A stretch of DNA of 64,000 nt from Chanos chanos (lineage: Eukaryota > Chordata > Actinopteri > Gonorynchiformes > Chanidae), in contig NC_044495.1 of NCBI RefSeq assembly GCF_902362185.1, positions 40,845,211 through 40,909,210 of the forward strand. Direction: 5' to 3'. A program made the translations under genes and the position numbers. This document shows positions 23,720 through 34,623 of this stretch, piece after piece; position 1 is the first letter of the stretch; the number at the start of each line of letters is the position of its first letter. The notes below the pieces were generated by a model. The model worked only from the letters and a program-made list of their open reading frames with translations. It searched no databases and was not told where the DNA came from.

Positions 23720-26110
23720 TTACTGGTCAAAAAATGTAGGCAGTTCATTGCCTAGTATGCATTTCTCTTCAGCTCCATTCTCATCAACAGTGACAATGTA
23801 AGCCACACCTCCACTGGAGCCATCTCTGTTCATTGCCAGGGTGAGTGCTATGAAAGAGGGAGAGAGAAAGAGAGAGAGAGAGAGAGAAACAGAGAAAGAG
23901 TATATTATTATTGTTACATTTGGTTAGAATATGTAGGTGAGATGTAGTCAGTTCAAGAAGTTGGGGTGTTTTTGTGTGTGTTGGGCATTTGTTTAATAGT
24001 TTGAATCTCGGGATTTCAGTGAGTTTGAGTTTTCATTTACTTTATATTTATATAAAATCTTTAAGATAAGAAATACAGCCCAGGACCATCATGTAAATTG
24101 CTGTCAAGTCAGAGTGAGGGTGTAAGATCAGCAGTTTACATGTATAGTTAGGTAGAGGGTCTTGGTTACAAGAAACTTTGAGAAACTATAAGTTTAAGAG
24201 CCAAATTTTGTGAGAACGATTTTTGTTCATAATATTTTTGCTTTTGAATAATGCCATCTTTTATGCTACCTTGTACATGTTGAAGTAGGTGTCAGTTGTG
24301 GAATCAAGTTTAATGTGACATGCTGATTGGTTTATTGTAGATCCCCTAGTGCGCATGTGTAGAGATTAGACTGGTCAGGAAATAAAAACGGTGCTGCCAA
24401 ATAGATGTTTCTAGACATGAGCGCGCTTGGAGGCAAACAATCTTTTGACCACCATCCATAAATTTATCATTGTGATCCTGTGATGTAAATATGATCACAA
24501 CTGCAAGAACTGTGAGGCAACTATTGGACATGATTCTGTTTGCTTAATGAACCTGAAAATAAACGATGCCGACGTTCACCCGGACCTGGTTGTGAGTACC
24601 CTGCATCACAGCTGTGGTGAATAATAAAAGTTTTCATTGGATACAGAGGCGAGTCAAAAGTTACCTTTAGTGTGCCCACGTGAAAAAAGTGGCTTAATTA
24701 TAACGAAACACAGAGCCGAAATTTTGCCACTACAATAAGGGTAATGCAAGTATTAAGAAACCATGAGTCATATCAATCATGGAAACAAACCAAGAAGTCT
24801 CACCATTCACTACAAACTCCTGGCATTCCCTGCGGCTCATGCCCTTGCGATACTCAGCATCCACAAACCCATAGATGTAAGAGCTACCTGAACCACCAAT
24901 GGCAAAGGGCTGTTTGGACAGCAAGCCATTCAGAGTCACATAGACCTATGACAGGGTACAACAAAAGAACTGCAAATCACTTGACATCATTTTTGGAAAT
25001 GTTAGTATTATACATACATGTGATATTATGACACAACCCCTGCACCAATCCCTGAGGGTCATGACTAGCACAGCAATTGGCAACACATGCAAAGTCAGTT
25101 ACCACTCATTTCACTTCTCAGTTTATAAACATCTGCACAGGAATGTGGCGTGCTATTTCCCTAGATTCACCTGCAGCCAACTCAGCAACTGAGGTTGTCT
25201 AAGAGTGTAATTTATCGCTGCATTAAACTGTCATCCTGCTGCTTCCTCTTTATAATCAGGTGATCACTGACCTGTCCTCCTCCTCTTCTGTCCCACCCAC
25301 CAACAATGAGATGTGCTGACAGTTCCTCTTTGTACTTGTACGAGATGTTCTTCACGAGCGTAGCAGCAGAACGAACCAAGGGGTCCTCTCCCACCTCAAC
25401 ACTAAGACACAAAAGAGCAGCAAGCCAAATATAGAGTTAATCACTGTACCAATGTGTGGAGCACCATCCATCTATGGGATCTGTTATCCTGAGAGAAATT
25501 AAACTTAACTTTGATCATGTCTGTGTAGAAGCTATGGAAGGATAAACAGGGGAATACACTATGTGGCATGCAAGGTGGATCTCAAGAGGAATATGTATCA
25601 TTCAGTCCATTTTTTAAACAAATGGGTATGTTGATTCTTAATCATGCCTAATTGCTTAATGAAGCTGAGGTCCCATTTGCCAGATGCGGGGTTATGGTAT
25701 AGCTGGATTTTGTGGTCAGTACCTGTGCACATCCAGCTGGTAGTTGACTATCTCAGCGATGGTCTGGGCATCAGCAGCAGAACCAGACAAAGCGCAATAG
25801 ATCTTGTCATGGAGAGGAGACAGCTTATTCATTACCCGATTCACCACAGATGCCCTAAGACAATTGAAGGGAAAAATGATTCTTAAGAAATGCCATAAAT
25901 TGTTTATGACCTTGTAAAGAATGAAGAGAATTCCTTTGGAATGGTTTACCTAAAGAAGTTAGAGAAGCAAACTCTCTCAATACCTTTAAAACAAAATTAA
26001 AGACTTATCTATTTTCTCGAACTCATTCATGATATAATTTTGATTTGACTTTGTTATAGACATGTGAAGCCCTTTGAGACTATAAATAGTGATATTGGGC
26101 TCTAAATAAA

Positions 26111-26143
<33 letters not shown>

Positions 26144-26901
26144 AAGAAAAGAGGTGAGGGAGGTTAAAAAGCAGTTAAAACAGACTACACTTCATAATAA
26201 ATGTTTATGAAAGAGTACATATGGTAGTGCCTAATTCTTAATAACTAGCTTCCCATTCTATATAGGCCTGCAGGTCAAAATGCCAACCACATAATTTGGA
26301 TTCCGACCTACACTAAAATTACAGCTGCTGGAAGTTCTTGCATTTGAGGTAAGTGCAGATCACTGAATGCTAGCGACACCAAAGAATTCGCGTACAAACC
26401 CCAACAGTGATATTAACTTAATTTCTAAACAGAAAAGGTTTCGCTACGTGTCCATTTGATTGCTTGGTGCTCTGGGAGAACTAAGAGGTGAGATACAGGT
26501 AGAGAGAGGTGTAGAGAAACAGGCAGGCCAAGAGACATTCACCCCGCAGACACTCTCGAATCGGAACCCAGTACTACGCCACCTTCAAATCCAATGGCTA
26601 TGATGGTCGTCTGTGAAGAAAATAAGCTTAGATCAAATTTTGACTCACATTATTTATCAACCCATGAGAGAATACAATATAATTTGGCCGCAAATATATT
26701 TGAACAGTGACGAGTTCGTCAACTAGGCCAACCTACATTATGTCAAACCCATGGAACACATCATCCCTTTGCATCTTAAGGGTTTAATTTTCCTCGAACG
26801 AAAGTTCTTAATGGTAAGAACACTATTAAAACCTTCTCACTTACCCCAGTTTTCACCTCTTCAGAAAGCCATGCTGGCTGTGAAGACAAGTCGTCGAACA
26901 T
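23720..26901 (-). CDS. psmb9: Proteasome subunit beta1i (LMP2)
   Basis: Interferon-inducible catalytic subunit that replaces beta1 in the immunoproteasome and favours peptides with hydrophobic C-termini. Six coding exons: 26845-26901, 26543-26610, 25723-25854, 25272-25401, 24804-24945, 23720-23847; 657 nt, 218 aa, about the usual 219. A 19-residue propeptide ends KTG, so the mature chain starts [11 protein letters not shown] with catalytic Thr at residue 20. Mature Asp17 and Lys33 are present, as is Leu45 (residue 64), which separates beta1i from beta1 (Arg45). Position 31 is Met where mammals have Phe. An AATAAA signal follows 64 bp after the stop. Intron 5 contains a solo LTR. Confidence 0.97.
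24193..24734 (+). mobile_element. Solo LTR fossil in psmb9 intron 5
   Basis: About 542 bp, flanked by a perfect 5-bp duplication ATAAG (24188-24192, 24735-24739). It has AATAAA-type signals in its 3' half and ends GCCACTACA. It is the same family as the middle-layer LTR at 12791-13788, but in opposite orientation relative to the window. No internal retroelement region; it lies antisense to psmb9. Confidence 0.7.
25936..26142 (+). repeat. L2-type LINE 3' fragment in psmb9 intron 2
   Basis: The plus strand reads [17 protein letters not shown] then KTKLKTYLF, the conserved last residues of reverse-transcriptase ORF2 in fish L2/CR1-type LINEs. It is followed by a short 3' UTR with GTGAAGCCCTTTGAGACT and ends in a (TTA)n tail. 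5' truncated, as is usual for LINE copies. Confidence 0.8.
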
Positions 26902-27475
26902 TATGTTCAACTATGTACCAAAAGTGTGTGACAATGGAGGTGGTAGCGCGTTGGCTGTTGTTGACTTCACACGCCCAAGACGCGGATACGTGCAAGGCAA
27001 GCAAAACTCGATATCGAGCAACGCTTAAACTTTATGTCTTCAGTTGTGGAGAAAAATAATTTTAGTCATATATCACGACCTCATATCGTAACCTTTAACA
27101 ATTTATTACACCGATGGATCCTTAAAGTTGGCAAAATACGACAGCCGACATGACTCAACCAGTTCCTGCTTTACGCTGAAATCGAAAGCAAATTCAGTCG
27201 TCGCTTACGGCAGTGAAAGGAACTTTGAATGATCCGGGATGTATCATTACGGTGCAAATTTCTGTTTTTTTCTTGTGTTCAGAATTCATGCTCAGAAGTA
27301 GCTAGCTGCAGTGAGGATGTCAGTTCGGCACATTTACAAGTAAAATATTCGAATAGATAAAAAAATCTATTGCGTTTTACTGCGTTATTATGGCATTATA
27401 AAACATGTGAAAACGGACATGGAGAGTGTGCTTTAAAAATGCAGAATAATCATTTCATATGTGTCGCGGTAGGTT
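26902..27475. other. psmb9 upstream region
   Basis: No gene seen. It carries the IRF-type site at 27178-27189 and is the presumed psmb9 promoter and 5' flank, with the psmb12 3' UTR beginning near 27476 (AATAAA on minus at 27481-27476). Confidence 0.5.
27178..27189. promoter_or_regulatory. IRF/ISRE-type site upstream of psmb9
   Basis: GAAATCGAAAGC matches GAAANNGAAA exactly and lies about 277 bp upstream of the psmb9 start codon. Interferon induction of psmb9 is known in vertebrates. The site itself is an inference from the motif. Confidence 0.5.
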
Positions 27476-27946
27476 TTTATTAGTAAAGTCTGAGGCTTAA
27501 TTGTACATTATGAAACCTAACAAAGTTGTCTATGAGCTGAGGAAAGCACTGGGCCATGTTTGAAAAGAAGCAAATTCCCCTCTTGATCAAGTCATACACT
27601 ATGTAAAATGTATGGAATATTGAATCACAGCTCACAGAAATGTGATGGGTGGGTTTATCTTGCCTCAACTTTCCTCAAAGTTCAACTCACTTCAGATAAA
27701 CATAAAGGTTAAGGGGTTAAGAAAGCAGAATAGTTCACTGGAACTTTAAGACATGATCCAGAATCTCAAAGGCTCATTTTTTTTACACAAAATTCTGTTC
27801 AGTGTTGTAGACAGTACAGAAAAGGTAGCGAATTCTGTTCCTATAAACAGTATTTTTCTGTGAAGACTCAGTGAGCCGCTCTTTTAGAGAGTCACAGATG
27901 ACTTTCCCACACTGCAGAGCTGATTGGACCACGCTGCTGTGTCATC

Positions 27947-30783
27947 CTACTCATCATGGAACCTGGGCAGTTTGTCTCCAGGGACGACCACATGCTCAAC
28001 TCCATCCTCAGTGATCACAACTAGATGAACCACACCTCCACTGACATTGTCTCTACCAATAGCTAGGGAAAGAGCTACAGAAAGAGAGAGGGGGAAAGAG
28101 AAAGAGAGAGAGAGATTTTAATGTTCAGAGATTGAATTTTTGAACAAAAAGGGAAATATTGCTGAGAATACAACTGTTGCCAGAGTGTAAACCCAATGCA
28201 AAGGTTTTAGAAGAGCTGTTTAAATAAAAAAAAGAAAATAGTAAAATCACCCCTCAAAAACAAAGATGTAAGAAAAATAAATGACAAATATATGTTCTGA
28301 TATGTTCTGAGTAGCTTTACTGGACAACTGACAGGTGGTACCGTACCATTTGTGGCAAACTGAAGGCACTCCTCTCGACTCATGTCAGGTTTGTATTTGG
28401 CATCAACATAACCATAGATGTAAGTGCTACCTGAACCTCCAATGGTAAAAGGCTGACTGAGGAGCATCCCTCCTAGAGACACTGTGTAGACCTGTAGAGA
28501 TGAACAATATTAATGCTACAGAACAGATGGAATTCACATACAAACAGATATCAGTATAAGGCAGATTATTTGGAATGCACATTCTTAAAATGAAAGCCAG
28601 AACAATTAACCTTTAAGAGTTCTTTCAGAAATTAGACTTAATTTTGGAATTCAATTTTGTTTTATGAAACTTTTTTTTTATGATTTACAAGGTTTTATTA
28701 AGAACCTTTTAATGAAGAAATGTTTCCTGAAAGTTAGACATGGTCTTTAAAGAACCCAAGGTCATATTTTGCACTTAAGATGACAATCTAAAACCGTTTA
28801 ACATAATTCAAAATTGCAAAATTGTAATATGTAATAAAACTCAATGCATCACCCAGTCCTATCCAACTCAGCAGTTAGGTATGTATGTAATAGGTCAACT
28901 AGTGTACACTAGTTGACATATTAGTATATACACTAATAACAGTGAAATATCTGTAATATTTTAATAGGCCTGGAGCTCTCTCTCATACAACAACACCCTT
29001 ACTGGTGTCATGGACTCTTGGGAGTGAGGTTCAGGCGGGCACAGGATATGTGCCAGTCAAGAACAGTACTGCAAGTAAATCTGCCTTTAACTGTGCTATT
29101 GCTTTGTGTCTTTCGCTCAAGTGCCAGGGTGTCTGACTGCTGGACTGAAGCTGGCTTAGGCTGAATTTGTTACCATGACAGAAAACCTCTTCACTTAATG
29201 AACTAGGAATTGTGGGTTCCTTCTAAGAACCATACGACAAAGGTTCATCCATAGTTCCAATCTCAGGATTGGACTTTGAACCTTTCTCAGCTGTGGTTAC
29301 ATTATTGTTCTCCAGGGGGCTGAATCTGATCCAGAGGGAGGCAGAGACTAACCTGAGGGCCTTTTTTCCTATCCCAGCCTGCTGTGATGAATCCTGCCTG
29401 CAACTCCTCCTTGTTATTGTAGCAAAGCTCCTTTAGAATAGATGCAGCTGCTTTCACTAATGGAGGAGACTCCATCTGGATACTAAGAAATGGACCCCAA
29501 AACAGCAAGAGACCCACCAAACAACAAACTGATAACAAAATCATACAAATGAGAGACAGTTTGGCTAGTGTACGGATTCAGTGGCAGAAATTTATTTTTA
29601 AAAAATCAACAGAAAAAATAGACTTCTGTGACAAAGGCCAAACTGTGACATCTTCTATGAACAGGTTGGATGAAATCTTAAGTCACGGTCACAGTAGTGA
29701 GAGTTAATGGTTGGTGTACCTGTGAAGAGACAGCTGGAATTTGGCCATTTTGGTGATGGCCTGTGCGTCAGCCAGGGATCCAGCGATGCAGCAGAATATC
29801 CTGTCATGCACCTGTATCAGCTTGTTAATGACTTTAGAGGACACGAAGGACCTGTGTTAAGATTCAAAGATATTTAGGAGTTGCCAAAAATCTCCCGTGT
29901 GTGTGTCTGTCTGTGTGTGTGTGCGTGTGTGTCTGTGTCATTAAAGAAGACACTCAATCAAAGATACTCACCCACCAATGGAAGCTCTGGAGTCAGACCC
30001 AATGATAACTCCTCCATTGAACTTCACAGCAAGTATGGTAGTCTGTTTCAGTGGAAAAAGTAGGTACATTTACATGTCAGAAAAGTGTGGTACCAATGGA
30101 TTCTTAATTTTCTAAAGCAAAATGGCCTTCGATAGTGCAGTGTCAGATGAAAGGGTTATAATGGTTTTTTTTAATCTAGTAAACAGTGAACGAGATGTAC
30201 ATTCGCGATGTCCCCCATGCTCTTTTTTGTGAAGCTTGAACATGACTCGTAAAACCTGCTTATGTCTCCAGGTGCTAGTGGTGTAATTTGCCAGGTATTT
30301 TGGAACTTAGCAAGACAGACTTTCCTTTGATTAAAAATTCAGTTCAGAACGCGAAAGAAAGCTTGTGGTCTGGTTTGGTCAGCCTGACAACTTTATCAGC
30401 TTTTTTAACGAGATCGTTTTCTGCATTCAAGCGACAAGATTGCCTTAGCCTATGACGGTAAAATGAATATGGGTTAAAAGTGAAAGCAGCTTTTAAAGAA
30501 GTCTCGAGGGGAAGTGTGTTCACTAACTTTAACGTTTAGTTCAAAAATATTTCACCGCAAAATAAATCTAGCGGTAAACAAGCCATCGATTTAAGTCTAA
30601 ACGACAGTTTAATTGTCTCGAAAGTCTGAGATGAAATGACACGACTAACGTGATGAACGGTATGCAACGCATTAACACTTACTTCATTCGAACGTCACAA
30701 GCGAATCTTATATATTCAGGGAAAAGTATACTTACACCTGTGCTGACACCGTTGACTTTAGAATTCGTTGAATGTCTGTCCAT
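27947..30783 (-). CDS. psmb12: Proteasome subunit beta1-like, fish PSMB12
   Basis: Second beta1-type immunoproteasome subunit known from fish and sharks and absent from mammals. Six exons with the same phases as psmb9: 30736-30783, 29972-30042, 29720-29851, 29353-29482, 28347-28491, 27947-28074; 654 nt, 217 aa. A 16-residue propeptide ends STG; mature N-terminus [11 protein letters not shown] with catalytic Thr17, Asp at mature position 17 and the catalytic Lys one place later than in psmb9 because of a one-residue insertion near SIGGSF. The position matching beta1 Arg45 is Ile, so the pocket should not favour acidic residues. It arose by tandem duplication of a psmb9-like gene, shown by identical exon phases and orientation. 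Likely shares a promoter with psmb13. The symbol could also be given as an LMP2-like name in other fish. Confidence 0.92.
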
Positions 30784-30955
30784 TTTAGAATGCTGTTAAT
30801 TTTCGCTAAAGCATAAAGTAATCGCGGACGGACTCGTTTAAGAGTAACAATATCGCATTTGTTGAAAAGGCGACTCTGCTGGTCACTGGGAGCAGTGCAC
30901 CAAGGAAATCGCTTTGTTTGACGAGCGAGTAGTAGGAAAGTAATTATCCGTGGCC
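30784..30955. promoter_or_regulatory. Bidirectional promoter between psmb12 and psmb13
   Basis: Only 172 bp lie between the divergent start codons, so the two genes must share or overlap promoter DNA unless one has a spliced 5' UTR further away. A perfect GAAANNGAAA site was not found. GGAAATCGC (about 30904) and GGAAAGTAA (about 30935) are half-site-like at best. Confidence 0.65.
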
Positions 30956-32055
30956 ATGGCGCAGTCGTGTGTTCTCGAATCACCTGTATCAGGATTTAAC
31001 TTTGAAAATTCGGCCAGGTAAGACAGAATTTAATAATACTTATTTGCAATGACCCACGGACTTCCGTAGTTTTCTGTGATCATCCAGACATAAACATATA
31101 TCTGGAGTCTGGTCTATATCAAAAGTGAAACTACGCCGGGCTACAAGCAGGGTGATACCGTAGATGAATTTTCGTCAAGTGAACTCCGACAACATGAGTT
31201 TCATGACGATACTCTAACATCACACAGAATTATTTGTTCAGTTTCGTCCATATCTAGCTGTATTTTCTCACAGGTTAATCAAATTCCGGAATTTGAAAGA
31301 TAAAACACACTTTTCTGTCAAGTGTTGCAGTAAACGTTTGTCTCCATTTACACAAGCATATCTCTGTTTAACAGAAATTTCATGCTGGAGAGTGCTCTTG
31401 GGGAAAGTAAGACCAGGGCACCCAAACCACTGAAAACAGGGACCACAATTGCAGGGGTAGTATACAAGGTAAGGTATTTTGAAACGTTTGAGAATCATTT
31501 GCTCAACACCAGTACATGCAAACGTGCCTTTGACTGATGGTGCAAAAATGTTGAGTGTTAATAAGGCCTTGAAGACCATGAGCCACAGAGAAATTGTGTC
31601 CTCCTTTCCATACCACGAAAAGGGCAAAATGAGAAAGCACAGATTCAAAAGTAGAGCTTTAATGGCACTGTTTGTTGTGCAGGATGGTGTAGTGTTGGGT
31701 GCAGACACACGGGCGACATCCAGTGAAGTGGTGGCTGATAAGATGTGTGCCAAAATCCACTACATTGCTCCTAACATATAGTGAGTAGAATCGCTGCTTT
31801 GTTAAACACAGTTTACAGCTGGTGGGGCTTTGACTTGGACATTGCTGTTTTGTTTATTGTGAGCCCAAAGGGATATTTGACTCCCCTTTTGTGTCTCTCA
31901 TCATTCTGTTACAGCTGCTGTGGAGCAGGTACGGCAGCGGACACAGAAAAGACTACTGACCTGCTGTCCTCCAATCTCACCATCTACTCCTTAAACAGTG
32001 GCAGAAACCCACGTGTTGTCATGGCAGTGAATATTCTACAGGATATGCTCTTCAG

Positions 32056-32097
<42 letters not shown>

Positions 32098-32139
32098 ACA
32101 TGTGTGAGTGTGCATGTGTGATTGCGTGTATGTAAGCCT

Positions 32140-32220
<81 letters not shown>

Positions 32221-33168
32221 AGTAGAGTGCTGGCATGAGTAGATAGGTTCATTAATGGGATGCATTATTCATCCCACCAATAACACACCCTTCATACCTA
32301 AAAAGATCTATCAATTATTAAAACATGTGACACTATTTCCCAGGTATCAGGGCCAGATTGGAGCTAATGTGATCCTGGGAGGAGTTGACTGCACTGGGAG
32401 TCATCTCTACACTGTGGGACCATATGGGAGCATGGATAAGGTTCCTTACCTGGCCATGGGTGAGTGTGTCAAGAGATGCAGTTTGGAACATGACACACAG
32501 AATAAGTGATTTATAATTATGCGTGTGTATTTGTATTTTGACACAGGTTCTGGGGATCTGGCCGCTATGGGGGTATTGGAGGATGGATTTAAACCTGATA
32601 TGGGGGTATGGGAAGCACTTCTACTGTAGTATATTGTAATACATCCACTCTGCTTAGCAGAATGTAACATGAAGTGTAATCCATTTAAAACTGGATTTAT
32701 GATTTACATCAGGGAAAAACCTTTCCACTATGATTCATTTTTATGTCATTTGGGGGGAAAAAAAAATTTAAAATCTGCCAATCCTTCAATGTATTCAGCT
32801 GGAAGAGGCTAAGGCGTTAGTTCGAGATGCAATCCATGTTGGCATAATGAGTGACCTGGGTTCAGGCAACAACATTGACCTGTGTGTCATCACGAAACAA
32901 GGGGTAGACTACATCAGACCCTACCAGGAATCTCAGTACAGGGATCAGCGGTAGGAGTGTAATTTTTTATTTTTAAGCTCATGACAGACTGTACAATGGC
33001 AACATCATAACTCTTCTCTTCTCTTCTCTACCCTCCTCTCCTATAAGACGAGAGAAGTATAAGTACAAACTGGGAACCACACCTATTCTGAGTGAGAGAG
33101 TGGAGCCCCTGGAGCTGGAGGTGGTGCAGGAGACGGTTCAGATGATTCAGAGGATGGACACAGCCTGA
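30956..33168 (+). CDS. psmb13: Proteasome subunit beta2i-like (PSMB13/MECL1-type)
   Basis: Catalytic beta2-type (trypsin-like) subunit of the fish immunoproteasome. Eight exons: 30956-31017, 31375-31468, 31683-31780, 31915-32055, 32344-32459, 32547-32605, 32799-32950, 33048-33168; 843 nt, 280 aa. A 43-residue propeptide ends KTG; catalytic Thr44 begins [19 protein letters not shown]. Mature Asp17, Lys33, Gly45 and Glu53 match the beta2/beta2i pocket. The C-terminal tail after residue 240 has the wrap-around form of PSMB10. In fish the MHC-linked copy is usually called psmb13 and psmb10 lies elsewhere; the two cannot be fully separated without a tree. Intron 4 holds long GT microsatellites (32056-32218). 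Polyadenylation signal AATAAA at 33396. Confidence 0.93.
32056..32218. repeat. (GT)n microsatellites in psmb13 intron 4
   Basis: Three GT tracts begin immediately at the exon 4 donor. The minus-strand open frames here encode only Thr-His runs. The tract travels with the exon 4 fragment copied at 44981-45060. Confidence 0.95.
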
Positions 33169-34462
33169 TTTCAATAGAGACAGAACATTTCAGACAGTCA
33201 TGATGGGTCATGGATTTAACTATACTTAACCTCGTGTTTTAATACTCTTAGGGTGTTCTACACATAGCCTTTGCAATATTCTGGCAGTGGTCACAAAAAT
33301 AGATTAAAAATATCTATTTCCCAAACCAGTTGTATTAGATGAAAATTCTGGCAGGGTGCAATGTTTTTGTAAAGACACACTGGATTAAAATGACCAATAA
33401 ACAAATAAATGAGAAAACCATTCAGTGATTCAGTGCAAGTACAGTTCATCAGACCCAAAAAGCTCATCAGTCTGATAATCTATAAATTACACATTGCATA
33501 TAGTATATATAATGATGTCATCTCAATATTAAGTCAGTATAATGATTCAGCAAGTTATAAAGTTTAAAGGTAAAGTTGTGTACTCTTTAATTAAGAGATT
33601 TTGAAAAGTGACATCTGCTGGAACGTTTCAAAGTGAACAATGGCATGTTGATGGTCTTACAGCTCCAAGCATTCAGTTCAGTCTGCTCGCCTGGAATGTC
33701 AGCAAGTAGCAGCTTTAGGAGTGCTGCAACACAAAGCCCCTGTGTCTCCTATAGCCAGGACTGAAAAAGAGTAGTGAGTGTGCTCAATGTCCTGACCATA
33801 TGACCAACATTTAAACAGAAAAACAAGCAAATAAATTAAAAAAAAAAAACACTATTTGCCTCCTCACTCTTTGTATCAGGCTTGCTGGTTGGTACTTTGT
33901 GAGATGAGATGACACTCTGGATACATTTACAGTGGCTTTTGGCAAAAGAATAACCACGACCAGGTTGGCCTAGAAATCACCCTGAAAACTAAAAAGTCTT
34001 GCAGTAAGTGCTTTTTTCAATTGCTTTAGGTCTTTTCAAAATGTCTCCGTATCTCAGCTGTCTGTGGTTTTGAATATTCTGTTTTAGCGTTTTTATGATG
34101 TGTTTTAAGCATATTGTGATTTGAACGAAATAAAAGAAACCCAGTCCCACATTCGTAGTGCAGGTGTGCCCTAGTACACAGGTAAGAGCGTGTAAGAGCG
34201 GCACACTAACCTGAGAGTAAAGAATCTCCCTGAGAACTGATGATGCAAGGGCACAGATGATGCCATTGGTCGAACAGCTGCTCGATGCGCGTCGAGCAGA
34301 AGATTTCCTGGTTATCCTTCTCATCCAAATTAAGGTCCGTATGCATTATATATCTACATTTTTTCGACGATCATGAATTAGCATAATTTTGGCTCATTAA
34401 AACATGCAATTGCCTTTAAGTGGTATATCGGAAGAGGCTGGAATCAGAGAAGTGGCTGAGAA

Positions 34463-34474
34463 ACTTTCGGTTTC
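34463..34474. promoter_or_regulatory. IRF/ISRE-type site upstream of psmb8 (distal)
   Basis: ACTTTCGGTTTC reads GAAACCGAAAGT on the minus strand, an exact GAAANNGAAA match, about 150 bp upstream of the psmb8 start codon. Confidence 0.6.
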
Positions 34475-34549
34475 GACTTTTACACCCCCCCCCCCCGCTC
34501 TCTCCGGGTTCTCACATTTCCCTGAATCATTTCAGCGGGGCCTTTAGTT

Positions 34550-34561
34550 GGTTTCGCTTTG
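34550..34561. promoter_or_regulatory. Partial ISRE-like site upstream of psmb8 (proximal)
   Basis: GGTTTCGCTTTG reads CAAAGCGAAACC on the minus strand, one mismatch from the IRF pair motif, about 65 bp upstream of the start codon. Weaker than the distal site. Confidence 0.35.
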
Positions 34562-34623
34562 CGAAAATTTAATAGAGCTCCAATTACGTTTTATTTTTAC
34601 AGTTGTTGCTAATCTACGCAAGC

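Larger units (their letters stand above)
33169..34623. other. psmb13 3' UTR and psmb8 upstream region
   Basis: Starts with the psmb13 3' UTR (AATAAA at 33396-33401). No gene is recognised between 33.4 and 34.4 kb. The last 200 bp before psmb8 carry interferon-type sites and a C13 run (34488-34498 region). Confidence 0.5.

Noticed and set aside
31268-31753. 161-codon open frame on the minus strand
   Set aside because: It runs antisense across psmb13 exons 2 and 3, has no recognisable domain and no splice-linked neighbours.
31984-32265. Overlapping open frames rich in Thr-His near psmb13 exon 4
   Set aside because: Translation of GT microsatellites.
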